DNA of 64,000 nucleotides from Glycomyces sp. YM15 (lineage in GTDB: Bacteria > Actinomycetota > Actinomycetes > Mycobacteriales > Micromonosporaceae), in contig NZ_JAERMK010000013.1 of NCBI RefSeq assembly GCF_016918015.1, positions 1-64,000 on the forward strand, in the 5' to 3' direction. The translations under genes and the position numbers were made by a program. The notes below the pieces were generated by a model. The model was not told where the DNA came from. It saw only the letters and a program-made list of their open reading frames with translations, and did not search any database. How positions within the stretch are numbered: position 1 is the stretch's first letter; every line of letters starts with the position of its first letter. Shown piece after piece: positions 41,074 through 50,763 of this stretch.

Positions 41074-41590
41074 ATCGCGGCGGGGCGCTTCGGCGGCGCT
41101 CCACGTAGGCGGCGCACAGCTCTTCGCGGCGGGTGTGCCACTTCGCGCGCATCGCGGCCATCTCGGTCTTGGTGAACTCCATGAACGCGGCGGTCTGCAC
41201 GAGTCGGTCGCGGCCCGGGCCCTCGGGCAGCGTCTCGATGCCGGCGATGGCGGTGTCCAGGTAGCGGTCGATGATCGGGGTGCGGTCGAGCATGATCGAT
41301 CCCCAGATGTCCTCGTCGAAGAGCCGGTAGACGTCGGCGCGGGTCGAGGCGCGGCGGCCCTTGATGAGGAGTCCGGCGGTGGTCAGCTCGCGGACGGCGC
41401 CGGAGACCGCGGCGAGGCTGATGCCGAGGCCCTCGGCCACCTCGGCGGCGGTGTAGGTGTCGGCGTCGTCGACCAGGATGTAGGAGAACACCCGCGCCGA
41501 CATGCGCTGGAGTCCGCTGTCGTTCAGGATCGCCGCGAACTGCTCCACATACTCCAGCAGGGCCTTACGCTCTGCGGTGTGCTCTTCCAT
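41072..41590 (-). CDS. GbsR/MarR-type transcriptional regulator
   Basis: 172 aa. The winged helix-turn-helix is YTAAEVAEGLGISLAAVSGA then VRELTTAGLLIKGRRAS, the GbsR-like form of MarR; a helical C-terminal half (about 95-165) would dimerise or bind a ligand. It is divergent from an ABC exporter, with a perfect palindrome between, and so probably represses the exporter. The second of two adjacent ATG codons is chosen because AAGGGGA abuts the first. Confidence 0.8.
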   Translation of the reverse strand: MEEHTAERKALLEYVEQFAAILNDSGLQRMSARVFSYILVDDADTYTAAEVAEGLGISLAAVSGAVRELTTAGLLIKGRRASTRADVYRLFDEDIWGSIMLDRTPIIDRYLDTAIAGIETLPEGPGRDRLVQTAAFMEFTKTEMAAMRAKWHTRREELCAAYVERRRSAPPR

Positions 41591-41645
41591 CATTCCCCTT
41601 CGACGCCCGCGGACGGTTCTTGATGATATCTTGACACGTCAGAAG

Positions 41646-41663
41646 TTTCATGAATTCATGAAA
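41646..41663. promoter_or_regulatory. 18-bp perfect palindrome, operator of the exporter regulator
   Basis: TTTCATGAATTCATGAAA is fully self-complementary. It covers the region where the -35 of the exporter gene would lie: TAACTT (41671-41676) is a -10 box 6 nt before the exporter ATG at 41683, so that mRNA would be leaderless. Binding here should block both divergent genes. Confidence 0.7.
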
Positions 41664-41682
41664 TCTATGATAACTTGAGCGC

Positions 41683-42609
41683 ATGAACGCAGTGATCCGC
41701 ACTGAAGGACTGGTCAAGCGCTTCGGCCACGTGACCGCCCTCGACCGTCTCGACCTCGAAGTGACCCGAGGTGAGACGCACGGCTTCCTCGGCCCGAACG
41801 GCGCCGGGAAGTCCACCGCCATCCGCGTCCTGCTCGGAATGCTCCGTTCCGACGAGGGCCGCGCCGAACTCTTCGGCGGCGACCCCTGGAAGGACGCCGC
41901 GACGCTCCACAAGCGCCTCGCCTACGTCCCCGGCGACGTCGCCCTCTGGCCCGGCCTCACCGGCGGCGAGACCATCGACCTCCTCGGCCGCCTCCGCGGC
42001 GGCATCGACAAGCGCAAGCGCGACGAACTCCTCGAGCGCTTCGACCTCGACCCGCGCAAGAAGGGCCGCTCCTACTCCAAGGGCAACCGGCAGAAGGTCG
42101 CGCTCGTCGCCGCGTTCGCCGCCGACGTCGACCTGCTCCTGCTCGACGAGCCCACCTCCGGTCTCGACCCGCTCATGGGAGCGGTCTTCAACGAATGCGT
42201 CAAGGAGGCCTCGGCCGCCGGCCGCACCGTGCTGCTCTCCAGCCACATCATGAGCGAGGTCGAGGCGCTGTGCGAGCGGGTGAGCATCATCCGCAAGGGC
42301 GTCATCGTCGAGACCGGCACGCTCGCCGAGATGCGGCACTTCTCGCGCTCGCGCTTGCGCGCCACCCTGAAGAACCCCGTGCGCGGCCTCGAGGACAACG
42401 AGGGCGTCCACGATCTCAAGACCGACGGGCTCGACATCGAGTGCAGCGTCGACACCGGCGCGCTCGACGACGTGCTCGCGCAGCTCGCCGTCGCCGGCGT
42501 CGCCGCGCTCACCTGCGAGCCGCCGTCGCTCGAGGAGATCTTCCTGCGCTTCTACGGCGACGAGCTCGCCGCCTCGGGCGTGCCGAACGGGGAAGGCGCC
42601 GAGTCATGA
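41683..42609 (+). CDS. ABC exporter ATP-binding protein
   Basis: 308 aa. Walker A GPNGAGKST near residue 39-47, Walker B LLLLDEPTSGLDP, H-loop SSHIMSE. The signature is the modified YSKGNRQKVALV seen in actinobacterial antibiotic/polyketide exporters rather than LSGGQ. A C-terminal domain of about 90 residues ends LEEIFLRFYGDE. Stop and the permease start overlap by 4 bp (ATGA), so the two are coupled. Substrate unknown; drug efflux is likely given the MarR-type partner. Confidence 0.88.
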   Translation: MNAVIRTEGLVKRFGHVTALDRLDLEVTRGETHGFLGPNGAGKSTAIRVLLGMLRSDEGRAELFGGDPWKDAATLHKRLAYVPGDVALWPGLTGGETIDLLGRLRGGIDKRKRDELLERFDLDPRKKGRSYSKGNRQKVALVAAFAADVDLLLLDEPTSGLDPLMGAVFNECVKEASAAGRTVLLSSHIMSEVEALCERVSIIRKGVIVETGTLAEMRHFSRSRLRATLKNPVRGLEDNEGVHDLKTDGLDIECSVDTGALDDVLAQLAVAGVAALTCEPPSLEEIFLRFYGDELAASGVPNGEGAES

Positions 42610-44240
42610 CCACCGCGGTCGCCGAACGCGACGACCTGAGCACCCTCGCCGGCACCGGCAAGCTGCTTCGGTTCTACCTGCGCCGCACCCGGATCTTCCT
42701 CATCGCCTGGCTCGGCGGCCTGGCCGGTTTCAGCTGGCTGATGTCCGTGTCGCTGCCCGAGCTCTACCCGGACGCCCAGTCCCGCATCGAGGCCGCGGTC
42801 CTGCTCGACTCGCCCGCGATGCGGTTCATGACCGGGCCCGTCGAGTACATCGACGTGTACGGGGACTCGGTCGGCGCGATGTTCGCCCACCAGATGCTCA
42901 TGTGGTCGCTCGCGGTCACCGGCGTCATGTTCATCCTGCTCGTCACCAGGCTCACGCGCGCCGACGAGGAGACCTCCCGCTCGGAGGTCGTCCGCTCGCA
43001 ACCCATCGGCCGCCGCGCCGACCTGGCCGCGGCCCTGTGGCTGTCCCTCATCGCGGCCGCCGTGCTCGGCGCACTCGTCACGCTGACGGTGACCGGCATC
43101 GAGGGCACGGAGCTCGGCCAGGCGGTCCTGTACGGCCTGACGTTCACCGCCACCGGCATCACGTTCGCCGCGATCACCGCCGTGTGCGCCCAGATCGGCA
43201 GCTACGGCTCGACGTCGAACGGCCTCGCGTTCGCGGTCCTCGGCTTCTCGTTCCTCATGGCCGGCGCCGGGTACGCGCAGGAGAGCGGCCTCGCCTGGAT
43301 CTCGCCCATCGGCTGGCCGGAACTGACCTTCGTCTACACGCCGGAGCAGCGCTGGTGGCCGCTCGGTGTCGCCGTCGGAGTGTCGGCGGCCCTGGTCTGG
43401 CTCGCGTTCGCGCTGGTCGCCAAGCGCGACTTCGGAGCGGGCATGCTGCCGGCCCGGCCGGGCCGCGCGACCGCCAAGCCCGGACTGCGCTCGGCGACGG
43501 CCCTGACGTTCCGGATCACCAAGGGCATGCTGTGGACCGCGGTCATCAGCATGCTGCTGCTCGGCCTCACCTACGGCTCGGTCCTCGGCAGCGCCGACGA
43601 GTTCCTGGAGGGCATGTCGGAGACCCAGCGCGAGGTCCTCACCCGCGGCAGCTCCGCGCCCGCCGAGGACTCCTTCGCCGTCACCGTGACCCAGATCCAG
43701 GGCTTCTTCGCGCTGATCTTCGCGCTCCTGGTGATCGGCCGCGCCCGCAAGGAGGAGACCGGCGGCAGGGGCGAGCTGCTCGCCGCCTCGCCGGTCGCCC
43801 GCTCGGGCTGGCCCGGTTCGTACTACGCGGCGGCCATGGTCAACGGGACCGTCGGCACCCTGCTCGGCGGCCTGGGGCTGGCACTGGTGGGCGCGAGCTC
43901 ACTCGGCTGGGACGCGTTCGGGAAGCTCGTGCTCGCGCAGGTGAACTACCTGCCCGCCGTGTGGGTCGTGATCGCGGCCGCGTTCGCGCTGCTCGGCTGG
44001 GTGCCGAGGTTCGGGGCGCTGCGCTGGCTGCTGTGGCTGTACGTGTTCATCGTCGGCTACTTCGGCTCGCTCCTCGACATGCCCGAGTGGGTCGGGAAGA
44101 TCTCGCCGTTCGAGCACGTCGCCGAGTACCCGCTGGAGGACGTGGACTGGGTCGCGTTCGCGGTCCTCACCGTGGTCGCAGCCGTGATCGCGATGCTCGG
44201 ATTCACCGGGATCCGGCGCCGGGACCTCCAGTTCAGTTAA
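42606..44240 (+). CDS. ABC exporter permease, fused two-half (antibiotic exporter type)
   Basis: 544 aa with about twelve hydrophobic segments in two similar halves: the first from FLIAWLGGLAGFSWLMSVSL, the second from ITKGMLWTAVISMLLLGLTY. The duplicated layout matches permeases that pair with the preceding type of ATPase in polyketide antibiotic export in Streptomyces. A conserved element TRLTRADEETSRSEVVRSQP in the first half is echoed by IGRARKEETGGRGELLAASP in the second. Confidence 0.85.
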   Translation: MTTAVAERDDLSTLAGTGKLLRFYLRRTRIFLIAWLGGLAGFSWLMSVSLPELYPDAQSRIEAAVLLDSPAMRFMTGPVEYIDVYGDSVGAMFAHQMLMWSLAVTGVMFILLVTRLTRADEETSRSEVVRSQPIGRRADLAAALWLSLIAAAVLGALVTLTVTGIEGTELGQAVLYGLTFTATGITFAAITAVCAQIGSYGSTSNGLAFAVLGFSFLMAGAGYAQESGLAWISPIGWPELTFVYTPEQRWWPLGVAVGVSAALVWLAFALVAKRDFGAGMLPARPGRATAKPGLRSATALTFRITKGMLWTAVISMLLLGLTYGSVLGSADEFLEGMSETQREVLTRGSSAPAEDSFAVTVTQIQGFFALIFALLVIGRARKEETGGRGELLAASPVARSGWPGSYYAAAMVNGTVGTLLGGLGLALVGASSLGWDAFGKLVLAQVNYLPAVWVVIAAAFALLGWVPRFGALRWLLWLYVFIVGYFGSLLDMPEWVGKISPFEHVAEYPLEDVDWVAFAVLTVVAAVIAMLGFTGIRRRDLQFS

Positions 44241-44302
44241 AGGGCACAGCAGTTGGCGAGCACTGCGACCGACCCGCAACGACCGTCACACCAAGGAAAC
44301 CG

Positions 44303-44338
44303 GGCGCCGCCGGTCCGACACCCCGGACCGGCGGCGCC
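44303..44338 (+). terminator. terminator of the exporter operon
   Basis: GGCGCCGCCGGTCCG pairs exactly with its complement (15 bp, 6-nt loop), 62 bp past the permease stop codon and upstream of adnA. Confidence 0.8.
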
Positions 44339-44415
44339 GTTTCGCGCGTGGCGCGCGGCGCGTTCCGGCGCTCGCGACAATGCGTTGTCGTACCCGTGTG
44401 GTTCGCTGTGCTTCC

Positions 44416-47400
44416 ATGGGCACCGTGTCCGAACTCAGGTATGAGCTCACCGACCCGCCCGTTGCAGGGGCCGCGTTCGATCTCGACCCAATGCAGCGGG
44501 CGGTGGTCGAGCACGCCTCCGGGCCGCTGCTGGTGCGCGGCGGGCCCGGCACCGGCAAGACCGAGGCGCTGCTGCGAGCGGTCGCCGCGAAAGTCGAGGC
44601 CGGGGTCGACCCGGCCTCGATCCTCGTGTTCGGCCTGCGCCGCCAGGACACCGCGCATCTGCGCTCGCGGCTGAACGAGGCGACGGCGGGCCGCTCGGCC
44701 GCAGAGGTCGGCGTCTTCACGTTCCCGGCGTTCGCGTTCGCGCTGCTGCGGGCCTCCGCGGTCGCGGCGGGCCGCGACGAGCCGCGTCTGCTCACCGGCC
44801 CGGAGGCCGACGCGCTCATCCGGTCCATGCTCGAGGGCGAGGACTTCGCCTGGCCGCCGGGCTTCGACGAGGCCGTTCGCACGTACGCGTTCGCGCAGCA
44901 GCTGCGCGACCTCGTGCTCCGCTGCGGCGAGCGGGGCCTCTCGGCGCCCGAGCTGACCCGGCTCGGGCGCGAGCACGACCGTCCCGAGTGGATCGCCGCC
45001 GCGCGGTTCTACGATCGGTACGTCACCACCCTCGCGCTCCAGTCGATGTCGAGCGCCCTGTACGACTCGGCCGAGATCGTGCGCGCCGCCGCGGCCGCAC
45101 TCCGCCGCGATCCGACGCTGTACCCAAGGCCCGCTTGGGTGTTCGTGGACGACCTGCAGGACGCCACGCCCGCGCACCTGCGGCTGCTCGAACTCCTCGC
45201 CGGGGACGGCGCGAACCTGGTCGCCGCCGGCACGCCCGACGCGGCCGTGTTCGGATTCCAGGGCGGCGACCCGGAGTCGGTGCGGGACTTCCCGTTCCGC
45301 TTCACGCACCGGGACGGCACCGAGGCGGCCACCGTGCAGCTCGACGACACGCACGACGTCGCGCTCGCACCCCTCGCCGCGACCACCGCCCTGTCGCGGC
45401 GGCTGCGCGGCCACGACCGGGACCGGCGGCGCGGCACCGCGTCGGAGCAGCAGGGCCGCGTGGACGTCGTCCACCTGCCGTCGCCGACCCGCGAGGCCGT
45501 GTACATCGCCGACGTCGCGCGCCGCGCGCACCTCCTCGACCGGGTTCCCTACGGGGACATGGCCGTCGTCGTCAAATCCGCCGGAGCGATCCCGCACCTG
45601 CGCCGGGCCATGCAGCACGCGGGCGTGCCGACGCGCCAGGCCGCCGACGACGTGCCGCTCCCCGCGCACCCCACAGTGCGGAACCTTCTGCACCTCGTCC
45701 TCGTCGGACGCGGGCGCGAACGCCTCGACGAGTCGAACGCGGCCGGGCTGCTGCACTCCGCATTCGGCGGCGCGGACCCGTTCGAGGAACGCCGTCTGCG
45801 CCAGGAGCTGCGGCGGCTCGCCGTCGCCGCCGACAACTTCTCCCCCGGCGCCGACCTCCTCGTCGAGACCCTGCGCGACCCCGAACGGACCGCGGCGCTG
45901 CCCGACGAGGACTGGGCCGAACCCGCCCGCCGGCTCGGGGCCCTGTTCGCGGCCGCCCGTGAAGGCACCGGCCTCAGCGGCACCCTCTGGGCGGTGTGGG
46001 AGGCCTCCTCGATGAGCGAGCGGCTGCGGCGGCGCGCGCTCTCCGGGGACCGGCGAGCCCAGCGCGCCGACGCCGAACTCGACGCCGTGATCGCCCTGTT
46101 CGACCTCGCCGCCGACTACGAGCGCAAGCAGCCCGGCGCGGGCGTCGAAGTCTTCTGCGAACACGTGCTCCACCAGCAGCTCCCCGGCGACTTCCTGTCC
46201 GCGCGCGCGGAACTGGGCGACGCGGTGACCCTCACGACCGCGCACGCCGCGCACGGGCGCCGCTGGGAGTTCGTGGTCGTCGCGAACGCGCAGGAAGGCG
46301 CATGGCCGAACCTGCGGCCCCGGGGGTCCCTTCTCGGCGCCGAAGCGCTCGTCGACGTCATCGACGGCCGCGCCGACGTCGACCAGGTCGCGCAGCTGCT
46401 CGACGAGGAGCGGCGGCTGTTCTACAACGCGTGCACCCGCGCCCGCACCCGCCTGCTCGTCACCGCGGTCGACTCCGAAGAGGCGCAACCGAGCCGGTTC
46501 AGCGCCGAACTCGGTGTCGAACCGGTCAACGCGCCGCGCCGCGGACGGCCCCTGAGCCTCGCGGCCCTCACCGCCCGCCTGCGCGAAGCCGTCGTCGACT
46601 CCGGCCACGCCGAACGTGACGCCGCCGCGGCCGCCCTCCGGCGCCTCGCCGAATCCGGCGTGCCCGGCGCCGACCCCGCGAAATGGTGGGGCCTGGCGGC
46701 GGTCTCCGACGAACGCGCGCTCGCCCTGGCCGGGGAGTCCATCCGCATCTCACCGTCCCAAGTCGAGAAGACCCAGCAGTGCGGGCTGCGATGGGTCCTC
46801 GAATCCCACGGCGGCGACTCCGGCGACCTCCTCCCCCGCCACCTCGGCACCCTCCTCCACGCCGCCGCCGAAGCCGTCACCGTCGACCCCGCCGCAGACC
46901 CGAGGACCGTGATGGAACAGGTCGTGGGCGAGCACTTCGACCGGCTCCCCTTCGAAGCGCCCTGGCACGCCGAACAGCAGCGCCAGCGCGTCTCCGGCGC
47001 CGTCGAACGCTTCGCGAGATGGCTCAGCGCCAACCGGAGGGAACTCGTCGGCGCCGAACGGTCCTTCCGGATCAGACTCGAGATCGGGCCCCCCGGCGTC
47101 GAAGTCGTCATGTCCGGCCAGATCGACCGGCTCGAACGCGACGCCGACGGCCGCCTCTACGTCGTCGACCTCAAGACCGGCAAGAGCGCCGTCACCAAGA
47201 CCGAGGCGCAGACCAACCCGCAGCTCGGGATCTACCAGCTCGCGATCGCCGAAGGCGCGTTCGAGGAAGGCGCCGAACCCGGCGGGGCCGAACTCGTGTA
47301 CCCGAACGCGAAGGGCGCCACCGCCGCCTCTCGCCAGCAGGGCCCGCTCGGCGAACACGAGAACCCCGACTGGGCGCGGGAGCTCGCCGGAGACACCGCC

Positions 47401-47514
47401 GTGCGCATGGCAGGCGCCGTGTTCGAGGCCCGCAACACCAGCAAATGCGAGACCTGCTCCGTGAAACGGTGCTGCCCGATCGCCGACGAGGGACGACAGG
47501 TGACCGATGAGTGA
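44416..47514 (+). CDS. adnA: AdnA-like subunit of the AdnAB helicase-nuclease
   Basis: 1032 aa. UvrD-type motor at the N-terminus with Walker A GGPGTGKTEALL; the Walker B position reads VFVDDLQDATP, Asp in place of the Glu of DEYQDT, so ATP hydrolysis may be impaired, as reported for the AdnA motor of mycobacteria. The C-terminal RecB-like nuclease shows QIDRL and VVDLKTGK, plus a likely iron-sulfur set: Cys in QQCGLRW and the cluster CETCSVKRCC. AdnAB resects double-strand breaks in actinobacteria lacking RecBCD in this role. ATG 44416 is chosen; GTG 44425 is possible. Confidence 0.85.
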   Translation: MGTVSELRYELTDPPVAGAAFDLDPMQRAVVEHASGPLLVRGGPGTGKTEALLRAVAAKVEAGVDPASILVFGLRRQDTAHLRSRLNEATAGRSAAEVGVFTFPAFAFALLRASAVAAGRDEPRLLTGPEADALIRSMLEGEDFAWPPGFDEAVRTYAFAQQLRDLVLRCGERGLSAPELTRLGREHDRPEWIAAARFYDRYVTTLALQSMSSALYDSAEIVRAAAAALRRDPTLYPRPAWVFVDDLQDATPAHLRLLELLAGDGANLVAAGTPDAAVFGFQGGDPESVRDFPFRFTHRDGTEAATVQLDDTHDVALAPLAATTALSRRLRGHDRDRRRGTASEQQGRVDVVHLPSPTREAVYIADVARRAHLLDRVPYGDMAVVVKSAGAIPHLRRAMQHAGVPTRQAADDVPLPAHPTVRNLLHLVLVGRGRERLDESNAAGLLHSAFGGADPFEERRLRQELRRLAVAADNFSPGADLLVETLRDPERTAALPDEDWAEPARRLGALFAAAREGTGLSGTLWAVWEASSMSERLRRRALSGDRRAQRADAELDAVIALFDLAADYERKQPGAGVEVFCEHVLHQQLPGDFLSARAELGDAVTLTTAHAAHGRRWEFVVVANAQEGAWPNLRPRGSLLGAEALVDVIDGRADVDQVAQLLDEERRLFYNACTRARTRLLVTAVDSEEAQPSRFSAELGVEPVNAPRRGRPLSLAALTARLREAVVDSGHAERDAAAAALRRLAESGVPGADPAKWWGLAAVSDERALALAGESIRISPSQVEKTQQCGLRWVLESHGGDSGDLLPRHLGTLLHAAAEAVTVDPAADPRTVMEQVVGEHFDRLPFEAPWHAEQQRQRVSGAVERFARWLSANRRELVGAERSFRIRLEIGPPGVEVVMSGQIDRLERDADGRLYVVDLKTGKSAVTKTEAQTNPQLGIYQLAIAEGAFEEGAEPGGAELVYPNAKGATAASRQQGPLGEHENPDWARELAGDTAVRMAGAVFEARNTSKCETCSVKRCCPIADEGRQVTDE

Positions 47515-50500
47515 GCGCGACGCGAACCGATACACCGCCGTGGGCCTCGCCAACCGGCTCGGCACCCCCACCCCGACCCCCGAACAGGCCCTCGTCATCG
47601 AAGCCGGGCCCGACCCGATGCTCGTCGTCGCCGGCGCCGGATCGGGCAAGACCACCACCATGGCCGACCGCGTCGTCTGGCTCATCGCCAACCGCGTCGC
47701 CCGGCCCGAGCACATCCTCGGCCTCACCTTCACCCGCAAAGCCGCCGCCGAACTCGCCGCCCGCGTCCGCGAGAAACTGCGGCGCCTCACCGAATCCCTC
47801 CCCGAACTCGCCGACCTCCACGGCGAACCCACCGTCTCCACCTACAACGCGTACGCCGGCGGCCTCGTCGCCGAGCACGGCCTGCGCATCGGCATCGAAC
47901 CGGGCACCCGCGTCATCACCGACACCGGCCGCTGGCAGATCGCGCGAGACCTGGTGTGCGCCTGGGACGGCCCCATGAGCGAATTCGACGTGGGCGTCGA
48001 CAAGGTCACCGAACAGGTCCTCCAACTCGCCGGGCAGCTCGCCGAACACCTCCGTGACGGCGACGACCTGCGCCGGTTCGACCGCGATCTGGAGGAGACG
48101 CTCGCCGAACGCCAGGGCAGCCGTTCGAACGACCAGTTCCGGGCGCTCCTGTCCTTGCGGCGCAAGCGGGAGCAGCTGCTGCCGCTCGTCGAGTCCTGGG
48201 ACCGGCGCAAGCGCGAACTCGGCGTCATGGACTTCGCCGACCAGCTCTCGCTGGCCGCGCAGCTCGTCGCGGGCGCGCCCGAGATCATCAAGACCGAACG
48301 AGAACGCTGGCGCGTCGTCCTCCTCGACGAATACCAGGACACCTCCTACTCCCAGGTCGCACTGCTCCGCGACCTCTTCGGCGGCGGGCATCCCGTGACG
48401 GCCGTCGGCGACCCGAACCAGTCGATCTACTCCTGGCGCGGCGCCTCCGCCGGGACGCTCCTGCGCTTCCCCACCGACTTCCCCACGCCCGCAGGGGGTG
48501 CCGCAAAGCGCGTGGAGCTGACGAAGTCGTGGCGCAACCGAGCCGAGATCCTCGCCGTCGCCAATCGAGTCTCCGAACCGCTCCGCGCAGACGGCCTCCA
48601 ACCCCTCGAAGCCGGCGTCGACGGCCCCGGCCTCGTCCGCGCCGCCATGCACCTCACCGTCAGCGACGAAGCCGACTGGCTCGCCGCGAACCTCGCCGTC
48701 ATCTGCGACTCGATCGACCAGCGACGCCACGCCGAACACGGCGACGCGGCCGAACCCGTCGAAGCCGCCGTCCTCGTCCGCAAGAGGCGCCAGATCCCCG
48801 CCCTCCACCGGGCGTTGACGGCCGCCGGACTCCCCGTCCAGGTCGTCGGCTCCCTCGGGCTCCTCTTCCACCCCGAAGTGGCCGAAGCGGTCGCGATGCT
48901 CCGAGCCGCCGCCGACCCCACCGACGGGCCCTCGCTCATGCGGCTCCTCGCCGGGAACCGCTGGCGCATCGGGCCGCGCGACATCGCCGCCCTCTGGGCC
49001 CGCGCGCGCGAACTCGCCCCCGACACGCGCGGCTTCGAACCGGACGCCGGGCGGGAGGCCGAGGCGTCCCTGGCCGATGCGCTGGCCGATCCGGGCCCGG
49101 CCGAGCGCTACTCGGCCTTGGGGTATCTGCGGTTCGCGCAGCTGCACGAGGAGCTGGCCTGGATTCGCGGGCGGCTCGGGCAGAGCCTGCCTGACGTGGT
49201 GGGCGATGTGATCGCGTATTCGGGTCTCGACGTCGAGGTGATGCTGCACCACGGGGACCTGTCGAACCTGGACGAGTTCATCGATGTGGCGGCCGCGTAC
49301 GAGAACGACACGAGCGGGGCCAGTATCCCCGGGTTCCTGTCCTATCTGGAGACCGCCGCGGAGCGGGAGCGGGGCCTGACGGTGGAGGGCGCCTCCCCCG
49401 CGGGCGGCGTGGTGCAGCTTCTCACGGTGCACGCCGCGAAGGGCCTGGAGTGGGACGTGGTGGCGGTGCCGGGGCTGTGCGAGGGCATTCTGCCGGGCAA
49501 GGTGAAGGGCGACCAGACGTGGGTGAGCGACGCGGCGCGGCTGCCGTACCCGCTGCGCGGGGATGCCGGGAACCTGCCGGTCCTGTACCTCGACGACGCG
49601 ACCGTTCCCTCCGAAGTCAAAGGGGCCGTTGAGGACTTCAAACGCGACGACGAGGAGGCGCGGCTCGAGGAGGAGCGGCGGCTCGCGTACGTGGCGCTGA
49701 CCCGCGCGCGGCAGGCGCTGCTGGCGAGCGGGTACTGGTGGGAGGCGGAGCGGCGGCAGCTGCGGGGGCCCGCTCCGTACCTGGAGGAGGCGGTGGCGGC
49801 GGGCGCGGAGGCGACCGTGTGGGCTGATCCGGGCCCGTCGAATCCGCTCGAAGACGACGCCCGCACGGTCGAGTGGCCGAGCAAGGCGCCCTTGGGTTCC
49901 CGGCAGGAGAGGTTCGCGGAGGCGGCCGAGCTGGTGCTGGCCGCACCGGACAGCACTGGATCGGATGGCTCCGCTGAGGGCCCGTTGGCGCGGACCTGGC
50001 GTACGGAGGCGGAGCTGCTGCTCGCCGAGCGGGCGGCGCTCGAATCGGGTGTGGTGCGGCTGCCCCGCCCGAAGCGGCTGTCGACGTCGCAGCTCATGGC
50101 GATGCGCGCCGACGAGGAGCGGTTCGCGGCGGAGCGACGCCGCCCGATGCCGGTCCCGCCGCGCCCGGCGACGCAGCGCGGCACCGAGTTCCACGCCTGG
50201 GTGGAGGAGTTCTTCGGCGGCGGCACGCTCTTCGACCCGGCGGACCTGCCGGGCGCGGCCGACCCGGTGGGCCCGGATGCGGACCTGGACCGGCTCAAGG
50301 AGTCCTTCCGCAATTCGACCTGGTCGAAGCGGCGCATCGCGGCCCAGGAGGTGCCCTTCGTCATCGACTACGAGGGCACGATCGTCCGCGGTCGCATCGA
50401 CGCGGTGTTCTTCGGCGAAGAAGACGGCGGCTACGACATCGTCGACTGGAAGACCGGCCGCCCGCCGCGGGGCGACGACGCGGTCCACGCCGCGCTCCAG

Positions 50501-50614
50501 TTGAAGGTCTACCGGAAGGCCTGGGCGCGCCTCAAGGACATCGACGAGTCGGCGATCCGGACCGCGTTCCACTACATCGGTTCCGACCACACCTGGTGGC
50601 CCGACCTGGATTAG
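47507..50614 (+). CDS. adnB: AdnB-like subunit of the AdnAB helicase-nuclease
   Basis: 1035 aa, overlapping adnA by 8 bp. The motor is complete: GAGSGKTTTMADRV, LTFTRKAAAELAARV, LLDEYQDTSYSQVALLRDLF, VGDPNQSIYSWRGA, TVHAAKGLEWDVV and VALTRARQAL. The C-terminal nuclease has GTEFHAWVEEFFGG, RIDAVFF and DIVDWKTGRPP; it lacks the iron-sulfur Cys cluster of its partner. It is expected to be the leading 3'-5' motor. Order and pairing match the mycobacterial adnAB operon. Confidence 0.88.
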   Translation: MSERDANRYTAVGLANRLGTPTPTPEQALVIEAGPDPMLVVAGAGSGKTTTMADRVVWLIANRVARPEHILGLTFTRKAAAELAARVREKLRRLTESLPELADLHGEPTVSTYNAYAGGLVAEHGLRIGIEPGTRVITDTGRWQIARDLVCAWDGPMSEFDVGVDKVTEQVLQLAGQLAEHLRDGDDLRRFDRDLEETLAERQGSRSNDQFRALLSLRRKREQLLPLVESWDRRKRELGVMDFADQLSLAAQLVAGAPEIIKTERERWRVVLLDEYQDTSYSQVALLRDLFGGGHPVTAVGDPNQSIYSWRGASAGTLLRFPTDFPTPAGGAAKRVELTKSWRNRAEILAVANRVSEPLRADGLQPLEAGVDGPGLVRAAMHLTVSDEADWLAANLAVICDSIDQRRHAEHGDAAEPVEAAVLVRKRRQIPALHRALTAAGLPVQVVGSLGLLFHPEVAEAVAMLRAAADPTDGPSLMRLLAGNRWRIGPRDIAALWARARELAPDTRGFEPDAGREAEASLADALADPGPAERYSALGYLRFAQLHEELAWIRGRLGQSLPDVVGDVIAYSGLDVEVMLHHGDLSNLDEFIDVAAAYENDTSGASIPGFLSYLETAAERERGLTVEGASPAGGVVQLLTVHAAKGLEWDVVAVPGLCEGILPGKVKGDQTWVSDAARLPYPLRGDAGNLPVLYLDDATVPSEVKGAVEDFKRDDEEARLEEERRLAYVALTRARQALLASGYWWEAERRQLRGPAPYLEEAVAAGAEATVWADPGPSNPLEDDARTVEWPSKAPLGSRQERFAEAAELVLAAPDSTGSDGSAEGPLARTWRTEAELLLAERAALESGVVRLPRPKRLSTSQLMAMRADEERFAAERRRPMPVPPRPATQRGTEFHAWVEEFFGGGTLFDPADLPGAADPVGPDADLDRLKESFRNSTWSKRRIAAQEVPFVIDYEGTIVRGRIDAVFFGEEDGGYDIVDWKTGRPPRGDDAVHAALQLKVYRKAWARLKDIDESAIRTAFHYIGSDHTWWPDLD

Positions 50615-50763
50615 CGTGACCGCCCTGCGCCGTTCGCGGCGACGTCGCCGCCGGTTTGCAGGGGGTCCCTAACATGGACGCTGATCCCGGGGCCGGGCCC
50701 ATACCGGCCTTCGGCCCCACCACCCACGGGGCTGCAAGGGATTTCCTCATCTGATTGGAACCC

